Origin: an uncultured Alphaproteobacteria bacterium
GTDB lineage: Bacteria; Pseudomonadota; Alphaproteobacteria; CAAHEQ01; UBA3637
Length of the DNA: 64,000 bases
Assembly (NCBI GenBank): GCA_934203105.1
Contig: CAKPYQ010000001.1
Location: 1-64,000, forward strand
Direction: 5' to 3'
In this document: positions 45,315 to 53,465 of the stretch, one piece after another
How positions within the stretch are numbered: the stretch's first letter is position 1
Layout of the letters: each line of letters begins with the position of its first letter
Position numbers and translations under genes: made by a program
The notes under the pieces: generated by a model
The model's input: only the letters and a program-made list of their open reading frames with translations
What the model was told of the DNA's origin: nothing
The model's database searches: none

Positions 45315-46691
45315 ATGAAATATTATTTTTGTGGTATCGGCGGCATTGGTATGAGTTCCATTGCTCAGTATTTTGCTTTAAAAGGTCATACAGTTTGCGG
45401 TTCGGATCGAGCGTTTGATTTGGGTGACAACAAACGCGGCAAAGACTTTTTGCAAAGTTTAGGCATTACCATTTTCCCGCAAGACGGCAGCGGTGTCACA
45501 AAAGATATCGATTATTTTGTTACGTCTACGGCGGTGGAGGTACAAATTCCCGATGTGAAAAAAGCCGTTGATTTAGGCTTGACAATGCGTCGGCGCGCCG
45601 AAATGTTGGCCGAAATCCTACACTCTTATACAGGCATAGCCGTTGCCGGAACCAGCGGAAAGACAACGATCACCGCGATGATCGGCCATATTTTAACGAT
45701 GTGCGGCTTATCGCCGACAATCATTAACGGCGGGATTTTAATCAACACCTATCACGAAAATGCAACACCTTCTAACTTCATCATGGGAAGCGGTAATTTT
45801 TGCGTCATCGAATCGGATGAATCCGACGGCACTATCGAACTTTATCACCCCGCAATTTCGGTTGTTTCAAACATTTCTTTGGATCATAAGCCTTTGGACG
45901 AATTGCGCCCGTTATTTATCAACTTCATCGAGCGCACAGAACAAAGCGTTATTTTAAATTTGGATTGCGCGGAGACAGCGGCGTTGAAAAACATTCATAA
46001 AAACACCCTGACCTTTTCGTGCAACGCAGACAGCGGCGCAACTTTGATTGCTGCGGACATTACGCCCGCCGAACAAGGAATTGATTTTAAAGTCAACGGC
46101 ATTGACGCACATTTGCAGGTAATGGGTCTGCACAATGTACAAAATGCTTTGGCTGCCGCAGGAGCGGCTATGGCGGCCGGCGTTGAATTAAAAGATGCTT
46201 TATCGGCTTTATCTTCATTCAAAGGCACCAAAAGACGATTAGAAAAAATCGGCACAATAAATGGTGTGACGGTTTTTGATGATTATGCTCATAACCCCGA
46301 AAAGATCGCAGCTTCGCTTCAAACACTGCATCAAGATGATCATACTTTGTGGGCAATTTTTCAACCCCACGGTTTTACGCCGACAAAGCTGATGAAAAAC
46401 GATTTAATCAAAGCTTTTATCGAAAAATCGGGAGTCAACGATGTTTTGCTTTTCCCTGAAATATTTTATCAAGGAGGGACCGTTTCAAAGGATATTTCCT
46501 CAAAAGACTTGGTTGATGCGTTGATTAAAGCCGGCAAAAAAGCTTTCTTTTTTGAAAATCGTCCGGATATTGCCGATTTCATCGCAAGCAAAGCCCAAAA
46601 CGGCGACCGCGTTGTTGTTATGGGCGCAAGAGATAACAGCTTAACGGCTTTGGCAAAGGACATTTTAAATAAAATCGGAGAAAAACAATGA
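45315..46691 (+). CDS. mpl: UDP-N-acetylmuramate:tripeptide ligase Mpl (MurC-like)
   Basis: The 458-residue Mur ligase has the N-terminal FCGIGGIGMSSIAQ loop, the ATP-binding GTSGKTT (112-118), ESDESDG and the late DDYAHNPEKI and PHGFTPTKL motifs. Mpl joins recycled L-Ala-D-Glu-meso-DAP to UDP-MurNAc, whereas MurC adds L-Ala alone; the two are similar. The four-base overlap with the LD-carboxypeptidase gene, which makes that tripeptide, favours Mpl. The second of two adjacent ATGs is chosen because it sits better relative to the AAAGGAAG box. Confidence 0.85.
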   Translation: MKYYFCGIGGIGMSSIAQYFALKGHTVCGSDRAFDLGDNKRGKDFLQSLGITIFPQDGSGVTKDIDYFVTSTAVEVQIPDVKKAVDLGLTMRRRAEMLAEILHSYTGIAVAGTSGKTTITAMIGHILTMCGLSPTIINGGILINTYHENATPSNFIMGSGNFCVIESDESDGTIELYHPAISVVSNISLDHKPLDELRPLFINFIERTEQSVILNLDCAETAALKNIHKNTLTFSCNADSGATLIAADITPAEQGIDFKVNGIDAHLQVMGLHNVQNALAAAGAAMAAGVELKDALSALSSFKGTKRRLEKIGTINGVTVFDDYAHNPEKIAASLQTLHQDDHTLWAIFQPHGFTPTKLMKNDLIKAFIEKSGVNDVLLFPEIFYQGGTVSKDISSKDLVDALIKAGKKAFFFENRPDIADFIASKAQNGDRVVVMGARDNSLTALAKDILNKIGEKQ

Positions 46692-47572
46692 AAACAGTCG
46701 GTTTGTTTAACCCGTCCAGCCCGTCGTACAGCCCCATCAATATGGAGCGCATCACGGCGTGGTTTCAAAGCAAAGGATTGAACATTATTCAATCCGAACA
46801 TTTGTTTTCATACGAGCGTTTTTTATCGGGAACAGACACTGAACGCGCCGCCGATGTAATGGCTTTGTTTCAAAACAAAAATGTCGATATGATGATCGCA
46901 TTAAAAGGCGGATACGGTTCGGCACGCATTTTGGATTTATTGGATTTTGATAAAATTGCGCAACACAAAAAAACGTTAATCGGCTTTTCGGATACAACCG
47001 CTTTACAATTGGGATTGTTGGCAAAGGTTGGCCTAAAAAGTTGGACGGGATTATCTCCGCGGCGCGATATTGCCGACGCTCAAACGATGGATCAGCTTCT
47101 TTCGAAAAGCTTTGATTTGTTTTTGTCCGGCGGCTCTGTTTCATTACAATTGCAACCCTTAACAAAAACCGCATCAAAAGATATATCGACCCCGTTAATC
47201 GGCGGGACATTATCGCTTTTTTGCGAATTGCTTGGCACACCTTATTTGCCGGATTGTACAGGGGCTTTATTATTTTTGGAAGACGTTAAAGAAGAACCGT
47301 ATAAAATCGACAGAATGTTAACGCAACTGCGCTTATCGGGCATTTTAAGCAAAGCAGCCGGCGTTATTTTCGGCGATTTTTATAAGTGCATATCCAGCGA
47401 TGAAAACGACGGCTTGATGATCGAAGTATTAACGGATTTAGCCGAACGATTACCCGAAGTTCCGATGTGGACGGGCCTGCCGTACGGGCACAGCGATACA
47501 CGAATCATTATGCCGATCGGATATACGGGTCGCATTCAAAAAAATACTTTATTATTTGACTATCACACTTGA
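46688..47572 (+). CDS. ldcA: LD-carboxypeptidase
   Basis: The 294-residue S66-family serine peptidase removes D-Ala from recycled murein tetrapeptide to give the tripeptide used by Mpl. The nucleophile is Ser101 in IGFSDTTAL, and the Glu and His of the triad lie in LFLEDVKEEPYKIDRML and LPYGHSD. LKGGYGSARIL is also characteristic. The ATG overlaps mpl by four bases, so the two steps of the pathway are translated in a coupled way. Confidence 0.93.
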   Translation: MKTVGLFNPSSPSYSPINMERITAWFQSKGLNIIQSEHLFSYERFLSGTDTERAADVMALFQNKNVDMMIALKGGYGSARILDLLDFDKIAQHKKTLIGFSDTTALQLGLLAKVGLKSWTGLSPRRDIADAQTMDQLLSKSFDLFLSGGSVSLQLQPLTKTASKDISTPLIGGTLSLFCELLGTPYLPDCTGALLFLEDVKEEPYKIDRMLTQLRLSGILSKAAGVIFGDFYKCISSDENDGLMIEVLTDLAERLPEVPMWTGLPYGHSDTRIIMPIGYTGRIQKNTLLFDYHT

Positions 47573-47593
47573 AAAAAAACGAAAGGATTACAA

Positions 47594-48412
47594 ATGACAA
47601 AATTAATGGAAAATAAACGCGGTTTAATTATGGGCGTTGCAAATGACCATTCGATTGCGTGGGGAATTGCAAAGGCTTTGGCCGACGCTGGCGCCGAACT
47701 GGCTTTCACATACCAAGGGGAAGCATTAAAACGCCGTGTACAGCCTTTGGCCGAATCCGTCGGCAGCCACTTTGTTTTGCCGTGCGACGTCACCGATGAA
47801 GATTGTATGAATGTCATTTTTAATGAATTAAAACAAGAATGGGGCAAAATTGATTTTATCGTTCATGCAATTGCTTTTGCCGACAAAAACGAATTAAAAG
47901 GACGCTATGTCGATACCAGCAAAGAAAACTTTACAAACGCTATGCGTATTTCGGTTTACTCTTTTACCGAAGTGTGCAGAAGAGCTGCCGAGTTAATGCC
48001 CGACGGCGGTGCGTGCTTAACGTTGTCCTATTTGGGAGCGGAAAAGTATATTCCGAACTATAACGTTATGGGAATTGCAAAGGCTGCTTTGGAAGCATCT
48101 GTTCGCTTTTTGGCTTTTGATTTAGGAGTAAACAACATTCGAGTCAACGCCATTTCAGCCGGACCGATCAGAACTTTGGCCGCATCAGGAATCGGCGATT
48201 TTCGCAATATGTTGGAATGGAACAAAGCCAATTCGGCATTACGGCGGAATATGACCATTGAGGACATCGGCAAATCGGCCGTTTATTTATTGTCCGATTT
48301 AGCGTCCGGTGTCACAGGCGAAATCATTCACGTTGACGGTGGCGTTAATAAACAAGGTATGATCAATTTGGACGACACAAACGCTTTATCCGAATTGCTA
48401 AAATCTTTTTAA
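47594..48412 (+). CDS. fabI: Enoyl-[acyl-carrier-protein] reductase FabI
   Basis: The 272-residue NADH-dependent reductase completes each fatty acid elongation cycle. The NAD site GVANDHSIAWGIA (14-26) and active site Tyr146, Tyr156 and Lys163 have the same numbering as the E. coli enzyme, with SAGPIRTLAASGI following. Gly93 of E. coli (resistance position) corresponds to an Ala-Ile segment, HAIAF. It lies 21 bases after ldcA with an AAAGGA box, extending the cell envelope operon. Confidence 0.96.
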   Translation: MTKLMENKRGLIMGVANDHSIAWGIAKALADAGAELAFTYQGEALKRRVQPLAESVGSHFVLPCDVTDEDCMNVIFNELKQEWGKIDFIVHAIAFADKNELKGRYVDTSKENFTNAMRISVYSFTEVCRRAAELMPDGGACLTLSYLGAEKYIPNYNVMGIAKAALEASVRFLAFDLGVNNIRVNAISAGPIRTLAASGIGDFRNMLEWNKANSALRRNMTIEDIGKSAVYLLSDLASGVTGEIIHVDGGVNKQGMINLDDTNALSELLKSF

Positions 48413-48433
48413 AGACGTTTAAAGGAAAAAAAA

Positions 48434-48463
48434 GAAACGCCCTTCATCACGAAGAGCGTTTTT
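48434..48463 (+). terminator. Terminator of mpl-ldcA-fabI
   Basis: ACGCCCTTC pairs with GAAGAGCGT with one mismatch, followed by TTTTT, about 20 bases past the fabI stop. Confidence 0.8.
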
Positions 48464-48465
48464 TA

Positions 48466-48606
48466 TTATTTATCTTCCGCCGGCAAAAAATCCATCATCG
48501 GATAACTTTGCGTTGGAGCAAAAGGGCTTTCCTCGACATTCATTTTAATATTCACGGAACAGCCCGTTAAAAAAATGAACCCGATCAGGAACAACAGATT
48601 TTTCAT
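48466..48606 (-). CDS. Tiny lipoprotein (46 residues)
   Basis: The reading frame from the ATG at 48606 to TAA gives a lipoprotein signal with lipobox LTGC (Cys16) and a mature part of only about 30 residues (SVNIKMNVEESPF...). It is the second of two tiny lipoprotein genes. Its start lies one base past the stop of the first, which argues for a real operon. The pattern of a short hydrophobic signal, lipobox and very short tail resembles entericidin-size lipoproteins, but the family is not recognised. Confidence 0.7.
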   Translation of the reverse strand: MKNLLFLIGFIFLTGCSVNIKMNVEESPFAPTQSYPMMDFLPAEDK

Positions 48607-48607
48607 C

Positions 48608-48724
48608 TTATCTTTGTGCCTCTGCTACTTTCTTGGGAGTCCCTTGCGCAACAGAAACTTCATAGTTAAAAGTACAAGCCGACAAAGCGACACAAGCCAA
48701 CATCAATGCAAATAAAACTTTCAT
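48608..48724 (-). CDS. Tiny lipoprotein (38 residues)
   Basis: The frame from the ATG at 48724 encodes a lipoprotein signal with lipobox LSAC (Cys17) and a mature tail of about 22 residues (TFNYEVSVAQGTPKKVAEAQ...). A AGGTTATATT leader gives a modest binding site, and a near-consensus promoter lies 40 bases upstream (48765-48792). It is followed after one base by the second tiny lipoprotein. Confidence 0.7.
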   Translation of the reverse strand: MKVLFALMLACVALSACTFNYEVSVAQGTPKKVAEAQR

Positions 48725-48764
48725 AATATAACCTCAAAATAAAAAAATAAAAACAAGGTTTGCA

Positions 48765-48792
48765 ATTATACACGATTCAATAGAATTGTCAA
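48765..48792 (-). promoter_or_regulatory. Strong promoter of tiny lipoprotein genes
   Basis: On the minus strand TTGACA (48787-48792) and TATAAT (48765-48770) are 16 bp apart. Confidence 0.75.
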
Positions 48793-48821
48793 TATATTTT
48801 TTTACTTTTTGTTAACTTTTT

Positions 48822-49043
48822 TTATGATGGCCGATTCTCAATGTCTTTTATTTTAGTTTCTTCGCGCACAATTTGTTCGTGATAATGTTCAACAATGTGA
48901 CTTACTTTATGAAAAAGGCCACCCTCATAAGCTTTAAAAGTCCCCCACAGCGCCATAATGGAAACAATAATCGTAAAAAAGGCTTCCAAAATATCCATTT
49001 TATCTTTAAACGTTAATTGTTTCCAATCGCTGCGTAAACTCAT
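48822..49043 (-). CDS. Small membrane-anchored protein
   Basis: The 73-residue product has one hydrophobic helix (about residues 20-38, FFTIIVSIMALWGTF) and a charged tail with VEHYHEQIVREETKIKDIEN. Its ATG overlaps the stop of the BOF gene by four bases, so translation is coupled. The function is not recognised; it may anchor or partner the periplasmic BOF protein. Confidence 0.65.
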   Translation of the reverse strand: MSLRSDWKQLTFKDKMDILEAFFTIIVSIMALWGTFKAYEGGLFHKVSHIVEHYHEQIVREETKIKDIENRPS

Positions 49044-49384
49044 TTTTCTTTAACCAAATCAATGCGCTTTACGTCAATTTCCGTTGACATAAATTCTTTT
49101 TCTATTTCCCCGTCTATCGTTACGGTATCTTTCGGGCTGACATCTTGTCCACGCCAAACATATTCGTCTATTTCAACAACAATCGTATCCGTACCGTCGG
49201 TAAAAACATACTTTTCATCACCCAAGCTTTGCGTAATACGACCGGTTAATTGAACACGCATATTGTCTTGTAAATCCTTTGCGTCCGCCACACTTAAATG
49301 ATAGCTGTTATCCGGAACAAATCCGGCAGACGCCAAAGCGGGCAGCCCCAACAAGCAAAGCATCATCAATAATATTTTTTTCAT
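49040..49384 (-). CDS. BOF (YgiW/YdeI-like OB-fold) periplasmic protein
   Basis: The 114-residue protein has a signal peptide (about 1-20) and an OB-fold of the bacterial BOF/DUF388 family: VQLTGRITQSLGDEKYVFTD, then TIVVEIDEYVWRG and VTIDGEIEKEF. E. coli relatives are linked to peroxide, cationic peptide and envelope stress. The AGGAGT box before the ATG is strong. It forms an operon with the small membrane protein that overlaps its end. Confidence 0.88.
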   Translation of the reverse strand: MKKILLMMLCLLGLPALASAGFVPDNSYHLSVADAKDLQDNMRVQLTGRITQSLGDEKYVFTDGTDTIVVEIDEYVWRGQDVSPKDTVTIDGEIEKEFMSTEIDVKRIDLVKEK

Positions 49385-49455
49385 TTTAAATACTCCTTTT
49401 TAAAAACAGATATAACTTAAAAACAAAAGCCGCAAGAGCCTCTTTTTATTTTTAC

Positions 49456-49492
49456 CATAAAAAAAGCCCCTTTGCAAATAAAGAGGCTTTCT
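49456..49492 (-). terminator. Terminator of repeat-rich secreted protein gene
   Basis: AAAGCC(T)CTTT and AAAGG(G)GCTTT arms with A- and T-runs on both sides; it lies just past the stop at 49515 on the minus strand. Confidence 0.75.
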
Positions 49493-49514
49493 TTTTTTTA
49501 TCCGTTCATAGGGA

Positions 49515-50756
49515 CTAATACGCAGTTAAGAAATTGGAAATCTGACCAAGGGTACCCAGCGCTCTGTTTGCCGTACCAACTATTCTGTTATAGTTTCTTT
49601 CAGCACCGCTGAACTCGCCCATTGTATCGCCCATAGCCGAATGATAGGACAAATGACCGAATTCATAGGGGCGCAACATATACGAACGCAACATACCATA
49701 ATCCATTGTCCACCAATGATATCCAAACATACTTAACAATTGGATTTCCGTATCCAATGCCATCATATGTCTTTGTACTCCGGTACGTTGAGCATTACCG
49801 CCCAAGCCCTGAGTTGTATCACCGACAGCCAAAACTCTTTTGGCATTCGTACCGACACCTTGCTTTGTATCACCGACTTTCAGTCGAACAACCGGCTCTT
49901 TACCTTCGCCGAATGTCGCCGAACTGTTACCCACTTGACCTCTGGACGCAACAGCCCTGTCACCTTTAATTAAATTGGCTCTTACTTGGTTAAAAATCGA
50001 ATATGTACCAGTGTTCAGTCTGTCAATACTTGCCGTCAACTGATCATCATCATCGTTTGTATCACTATCTGGTGTAGCACCTCCGGCATTTGTATCGCTG
50101 TCCGGTGTTGTCCCGCCGGTGGTGGTGTCGCTATCCGGCGTTGCTGTTCCGGCGTTTGTGTTGCTATTCGGCGTCCCAGTCGAGTTGTTTTTCTCTACCG
50201 TTTTTGTTTCAGCTTCGCCGACCCGATTACCGTTTTTATCGTAATTAGTCGTCGTTTGTCTGTTTCCACGCGTAATAACTTCCGTTTTTGTCCCGTCCGG
50301 ACGAGTTGTCACTTTTTTTGAAAACGTTGATCCGTAAGCGGTAAAGCTGTCCTCTTGCACAACAGTACCGTCTTTATGCGTTGTTGTGGCAGTGCTGGTT
50401 CCCGCACTGGATCTTTTGTATTTAGTTACACTGCCATCTTCATTTGTTTTTTGCCCAGCGGTTACAAGCGTATTTCCGTACTGAACCGTTCGTTCTCCGT
50501 CTTTGGACTTATTTGCCGTTTGATTAGCCCCCGCAGCATTGCTATTTGTTGCGTTTTTATTATCCTTGGCAGAACCTTTATTATCTGTCGACTTATCCGC
50601 CGACTTATCCGTCGATTTATCTGTCGACTTATCGGCAGATGCGGCAGGAGCGGTTGCATTATCGTTTGACTTTACGTCCAACGAAGCCAATGCATTTGAA
50701 AGCGGCATAATACATACACCCAATAAAGCAATCGCAATAAGCAAATTTTTCTTCAT
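49515..50756 (-). CDS. Secreted repeat-rich protein of unknown function
   Basis: The 413-residue product has a signal peptide (about 1-24, after ALA). Then come Lys-Ser-Thr-Asp repeats (about 39-57) encoded by 12-bp units, an Asn/Ala linker, a beta-type domain with YD/YG repeats resembling RHS-like or wall-associated strands (KDGTVVQEDSF, RPDGTKTEVI, YDKNGNRVGEA; about 90-190), four units of TPDSDTxxGG (about 195-232), and a C-terminal domain with VGDTKQG/VGDTTQG repeats. It is probably surface-exposed. The repeats can vary in number between strains. Family not recognised. Confidence 0.7.
   Translation of the reverse strand: MKKNLLIAIALLGVCIMPLSNALASLDVKSNDNATAPAASADKSTDKSTDKSADKSTDNKGSAKDNKNATNSNAAGANQTANKSKDGERTVQYGNTLVTAGQKTNEDGSVTKYKRSSAGTSTATTTHKDGTVVQEDSFTAYGSTFSKKVTTRPDGTKTEVITRGNRQTTTNYDKNGNRVGEAETKTVEKNNSTGTPNSNTNAGTATPDSDTTTGGTTPDSDTNAGGATPDSDTNDDDDQLTASIDRLNTGTYSIFNQVRANLIKGDRAVASRGQVGNSSATFGEGKEPVVRLKVGDTKQGVGTNAKRVLAVGDTTQGLGGNAQRTGVQRHMMALDTEIQLLSMFGYHWWTMDYGMLRSYMLRPYEFGHLSYHSAMGDTMGEFSGAERNYNRIVGTANRALGTLGQISNFLTAY
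50055..50175. repeat. Tandem 30-bp coding repeat
   Basis: About four units encode TPDSDTxxGG within the repeat-rich secreted protein. Units differ by a few bases. Confidence 0.75.
50587..50640. repeat. Tandem 12-bp coding repeat
   Basis: About four units (GTCGACTTATCC-like on the plus strand) encode Asp-Lys-Ser-Thr in the secreted protein at 49515-50756. Confidence 0.8.
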
Positions 50757-50850
50757 TTTTTACCCCTCTTTATTATGAAACTGTATATAGTATATTATAC
50801 CGCTTTTTTTGCATTTCGTCAAATAAATATCGCAACCGATAGGATTTTTT

Positions 50851-51405
50851 TTATTTAGCCGTAACAGGAACAACCAACATTCCCATCATTTTGCCTTCCA
50901 GTTTCGGCTCTTGTTCGACTTTGCCAAGTTCGGCCAAGTCTTCCTTGATTTTCAACAAAACGTCCAAGCCTTGTTGTTGGTAAGACAGCTCACGGCCGCG
51001 GAATTTTAAAGTGAACTTCACCTTGTTGCCGGCAGTTAAAAATTTCTTTGCGCTTTTCAATTTCACTTCATAATCATGCGTGTCGATCATCGGCGTCAAC
51101 TTTAATTCTTTGACTTCCACGACCTTTTGTTTTTTCTTGGCCTCATTTTTGCGCTTTTGCAATTCGTATTTATACTTGCCATAGTCCAAGATTTTGCATA
51201 CAGGCGGTACGGCACCCGGTGATATTTCAACCAAGTCCAAACCGGCCGCTTTGGCTTTTGATAAAGCCTCTTTAATATGAACAACACCCACATTTTGCCC
51301 ATCAGCCAAGATTAAACGCACCTCTTTAGCATTGATGGCTGCATTGGCTTTCGGACCGCCCGCATTATCCACAGCGTCAAAGCCAGCATTATTTTCGATA
51401 ACTAT
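50851..51405 (-). CDS. infC: Translation initiation factor IF-3 with non-AUG start
   Basis: The 184-residue protein has the N-terminal domain with AINAKEVRLILADGQNVGVV, the linker with KYKYELQKRKNEAKKKQK, and the C-terminal domain IDTHDYEVKLKSAKKFLTAG...KFRGRE. A GGAGG box lies at 51412-51416 (minus strand), and no ATG or GTG follows at proper distance. The codons after it are TTT ATA ATA GTT ATC GAA; the second ATA (51405-51403), six bases past the box, is the best start. infC commonly uses a rare start codon so that IF-3 limits its own synthesis. rpmI and rplT are not downstream. Confidence 0.9.
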   Translation of the reverse strand: MVIENNAGFDAVDNAGGPKANAAINAKEVRLILADGQNVGVVHIKEALSKAKAAGLDLVEISPGAVPPVCKILDYGKYKYELQKRKNEAKKKQKVVEVKELKLTPMIDTHDYEVKLKSAKKFLTAGNKVKFTLKFRGRELSYQQQGLDVLLKIKEDLAELGKVEQEPKLEGKMMGMLVVPVTAK

Positions 51406-51467
51406 TATAAACCTCCGTTTAAAAGTATTATTACGACATTCGGACACCTTTTATGGCGCCCTTTCAG

Positions 51468-51496
51468 CTAATAAGGATACAAATTTTTTTTGACAA
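51468..51496 (-). promoter_or_regulatory. Promoter of infC
   Basis: On the minus strand TTGTCA (51491-51496) and TATTAG (51468-51473) with a 17-bp spacer. Its -35 box overlaps that of the divergent gene at 51528. Confidence 0.6.
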
Positions 51497-51519
51497 AATC
51501 AACACTTTTTATATATACT
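51490..51519 (+). promoter_or_regulatory. Promoter of the DsbD-like gene, leaving almost no leader
   Basis: TTGACA (51490-51495) with TATATA (51512-51517, 16 bp) or TATACT (51514-51519, 18 bp). Transcription would start at about 51524-51526; the ATG is at 51528. Confidence 0.65.
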
Positions 51520-51527
51520 TGTTATAA

Positions 51528-52961
51528 ATGAGGTACTTTTTTTGTTTATTTTTATGTTTTGTGTTCTTTATTGGCGCTGCAAATTCGGCCGCCAACGCGA
51601 CGCAAAGCGCTTTATTTAACAAAGGAAACCTGCTTGAACTGTTCAAAGGCAGCACCGATGGCAGCAGTGTCATATCGGGATCCGCCGGAGTCGGTGCTTG
51701 GCAACAAACGCCGTATGGTAAGATTCGCTTACTTGCCAGCGACTCGGCGACCGACGATTTAAAAGATACTTTATTCGGTCTGCAAGTTGAAATCAATTCG
51801 GGTGTAACGTTGTCCGCGCCGAAACTGGATTTAAAAAGTCAAACAAATGTAGCGAAACATAAATTTTTTCTGCCTGTATCCTTGCCATTGCAACCGGACA
51901 AAGGATTAGTTTATACAAAAAACGTCACTTTTCCTTTTATTATATCGCTTCAAAAAAGCAACGAAGCTCTGCAAATAGCCGTCGATTTATCGATTGATTA
52001 TTGCCAAAACGACGCTTGCACGCCGGATAATCAAACGATTTTATTGTCCATTCCCGCCGGCAAAAACTATTTCACGCCGTTTGGCGGCTTTGTTCGCAGA
52101 GCCTTTGACTTTGTGCCGGCCGAATCTGATAAAGGGCAAATCAATGCCGGCCGACTTTCATACGATTCGATTTGGCTGGCAATTGACTTACCCGACACAA
52201 TCAAAGATCCCGTTTTTTTATTGTTAGACAGTGCCACAAACAAAGCTATTCCCTATATCATTATTCGACAAGACATTCAAAACAATAAAGCGCTGTTTAT
52301 CGTAAAATTAAAGCAAACAGATATCCAAAAAATAAGCATTTTTTTCAACGCCCGTATGCAAATGTATGCGCAAACGACACCTTTGATCCAAAAGCCGATC
52401 CCTTCTGATTTTTTCCAAAATAATACTAAATTCCCCTTTGGGCTGTGGTTTATTTTTCTGTTGATGTCGCCGACGCTGTGCCTGCTTTTCAAACAAGCGC
52501 CGCGCAACGAAATAATCGCAAAAACGCAAAGCCTTCAAAACATCGTTTGTATTATGGCGGGCGTTTTATGTGGCGTTATGATCAATCTTTGTTGGCCGTA
52601 TGCCGCTTTGTCACAAAGCCCGATTTGGTTAATTTTCGGTGCTTTATTATTTGCTTTTTTGTCCTTTGTTTCATACCCCGTCACATCGTTCGGATATGGA
52701 TTTTTAACGGCTATTTTGCCTTTGTTCGCGTTCTTTGAAGCCCATAACGTCACCGTCCCAACATCGTTTTTAGAATTGCTCAACTTTTATTGTATCTTGG
52801 CGGTTGTCTGTGCATTACCGTTTACGGTCTTTTTATTTAAACCGTTTTGGGCGGTTCGTTTAGGCAAAGCCTTATTGCACAAGAATCATTATTCTATGCG
52901 TTTTGCTTTTATATTGGACACATTTTTATTTTTATATTTATTGCTTATCCGATTTTTTTAA
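51528..52961 (+). CDS. DsbD/ScsB-like membrane protein, catalytic parts absent
   Basis: The 477-residue product has a signal peptide (about 1-21), a periplasmic beta-sandwich domain with the pair of cysteines in [13 protein letters not shown] (about 157-169) as in the N-terminal domains of DsbD and ScsB, a second soluble part to about 290, and then about seven membrane segments. I do not see the conserved Cys pair of the DsbD membrane domain, nor a C-terminal thioredoxin domain. It may be a diverged or truncated relative. The ATG has no binding site and lies at the predicted transcription start. The end overlaps rnhA by 24 bases, convergent. Confidence 0.6.
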   Translation: MRYFFCLFLCFVFFIGAANSAANATQSALFNKGNLLELFKGSTDGSSVISGSAGVGAWQQTPYGKIRLLASDSATDDLKDTLFGLQVEINSGVTLSAPKLDLKSQTNVAKHKFFLPVSLPLQPDKGLVYTKNVTFPFIISLQKSNEALQIAVDLSIDYCQNDACTPDNQTILLSIPAGKNYFTPFGGFVRRAFDFVPAESDKGQINAGRLSYDSIWLAIDLPDTIKDPVFLLLDSATNKAIPYIIIRQDIQNNKALFIVKLKQTDIQKISIFFNARMQMYAQTTPLIQKPIPSDFFQNNTKFPFGLWFIFLLMSPTLCLLFKQAPRNEIIAKTQSLQNIVCIMAGVLCGVMINLCWPYAALSQSPIWLIFGALLFAFLSFVSYPVTSFGYGFLTAILPLFAFFEAHNVTVPTSFLELLNFYCILAVVCALPFTVFLFKPFWAVRLGKALLHKNHYSMRFAFILDTFLFLYLLLIRFF

Positions 52962-53393
52962 GTTCAGCGTTTCGATAAAGCCGCGCGCCAGTGCATCACA
53001 TCGTTCATTTTCCGGATGTCCCGCATGACCTTTTACCCATTGCCAACGCACCGTATGAGGGCGCGTCAAATCCGCCAACTGTTGCCACAATTCTTGGTTT
53101 GCCACCGGTTTTTTAGAGGCTGTCTTCCACCCCTTAGCAATCCAACCGGGCAGCCATTCCGTCATTCCTTTAACCACATATTGACTGTCAGTTGTTAACG
53201 TAATGTCGCACGGCTCTTTTAATATTTTCAACGCTTCGATCACGGCCGTCATTTCCATTTGATTATTGGTTGTCATTTCGGCACCGCCGGACAATTCACG
53301 CTCATTGCCCTTATAACGCAAAACAACGCCCCACCCGCCGACACCGGGGTTACCGCTGCACGCGCCGTCCGTAAAAATATCAACGTGCTTCAT
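52938..53393 (-). CDS. rnhA: Ribonuclease HI
   Basis: The 151-residue enzyme cuts the RNA of RNA-DNA hybrids. The four carboxylates are present: Asp in [12 protein letters not shown] (Asp9), Glu in [13 protein letters not shown], Asp in [11 protein letters not shown], and Asp in NERCDALAR, with [10 protein letters not shown] between. The basic handle loop ([16 protein letters not shown]) is present. The length is typical. It lies just before the leuS terminator on the same strand side. Confidence 0.97.
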   Translation of the reverse strand: MKHVDIFTDGACSGNPGVGGWGVVLRYKGNERELSGGAEMTTNNQMEMTAVIEALKILKEPCDITLTTDSQYVVKGMTEWLPGWIAKGWKTASKKPVANQELWQQLADLTRPHTVRWQWVKGHAGHPENERCDALARGFIETLNLKKSDKQ

Positions 53394-53414
53394 TGCTTTT
53401 ATTCCTTAAAATAA

Positions 53415-53458
53415 AAAGCCCTGCCCCGTTTGTTTTTTTAAAAGCGGGACAGGGACTT
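53415..53458 (-). terminator. Terminator of leuS
   Basis: On the minus strand CCCTGTCCCGC and its near-complement GCGGGGCAGGG-like arm enclose a T/A-rich loop and are followed by TTTTTATTTT, just past the leuS stop. Confidence 0.8.
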
Positions 53459-53465
53459 TACACCT

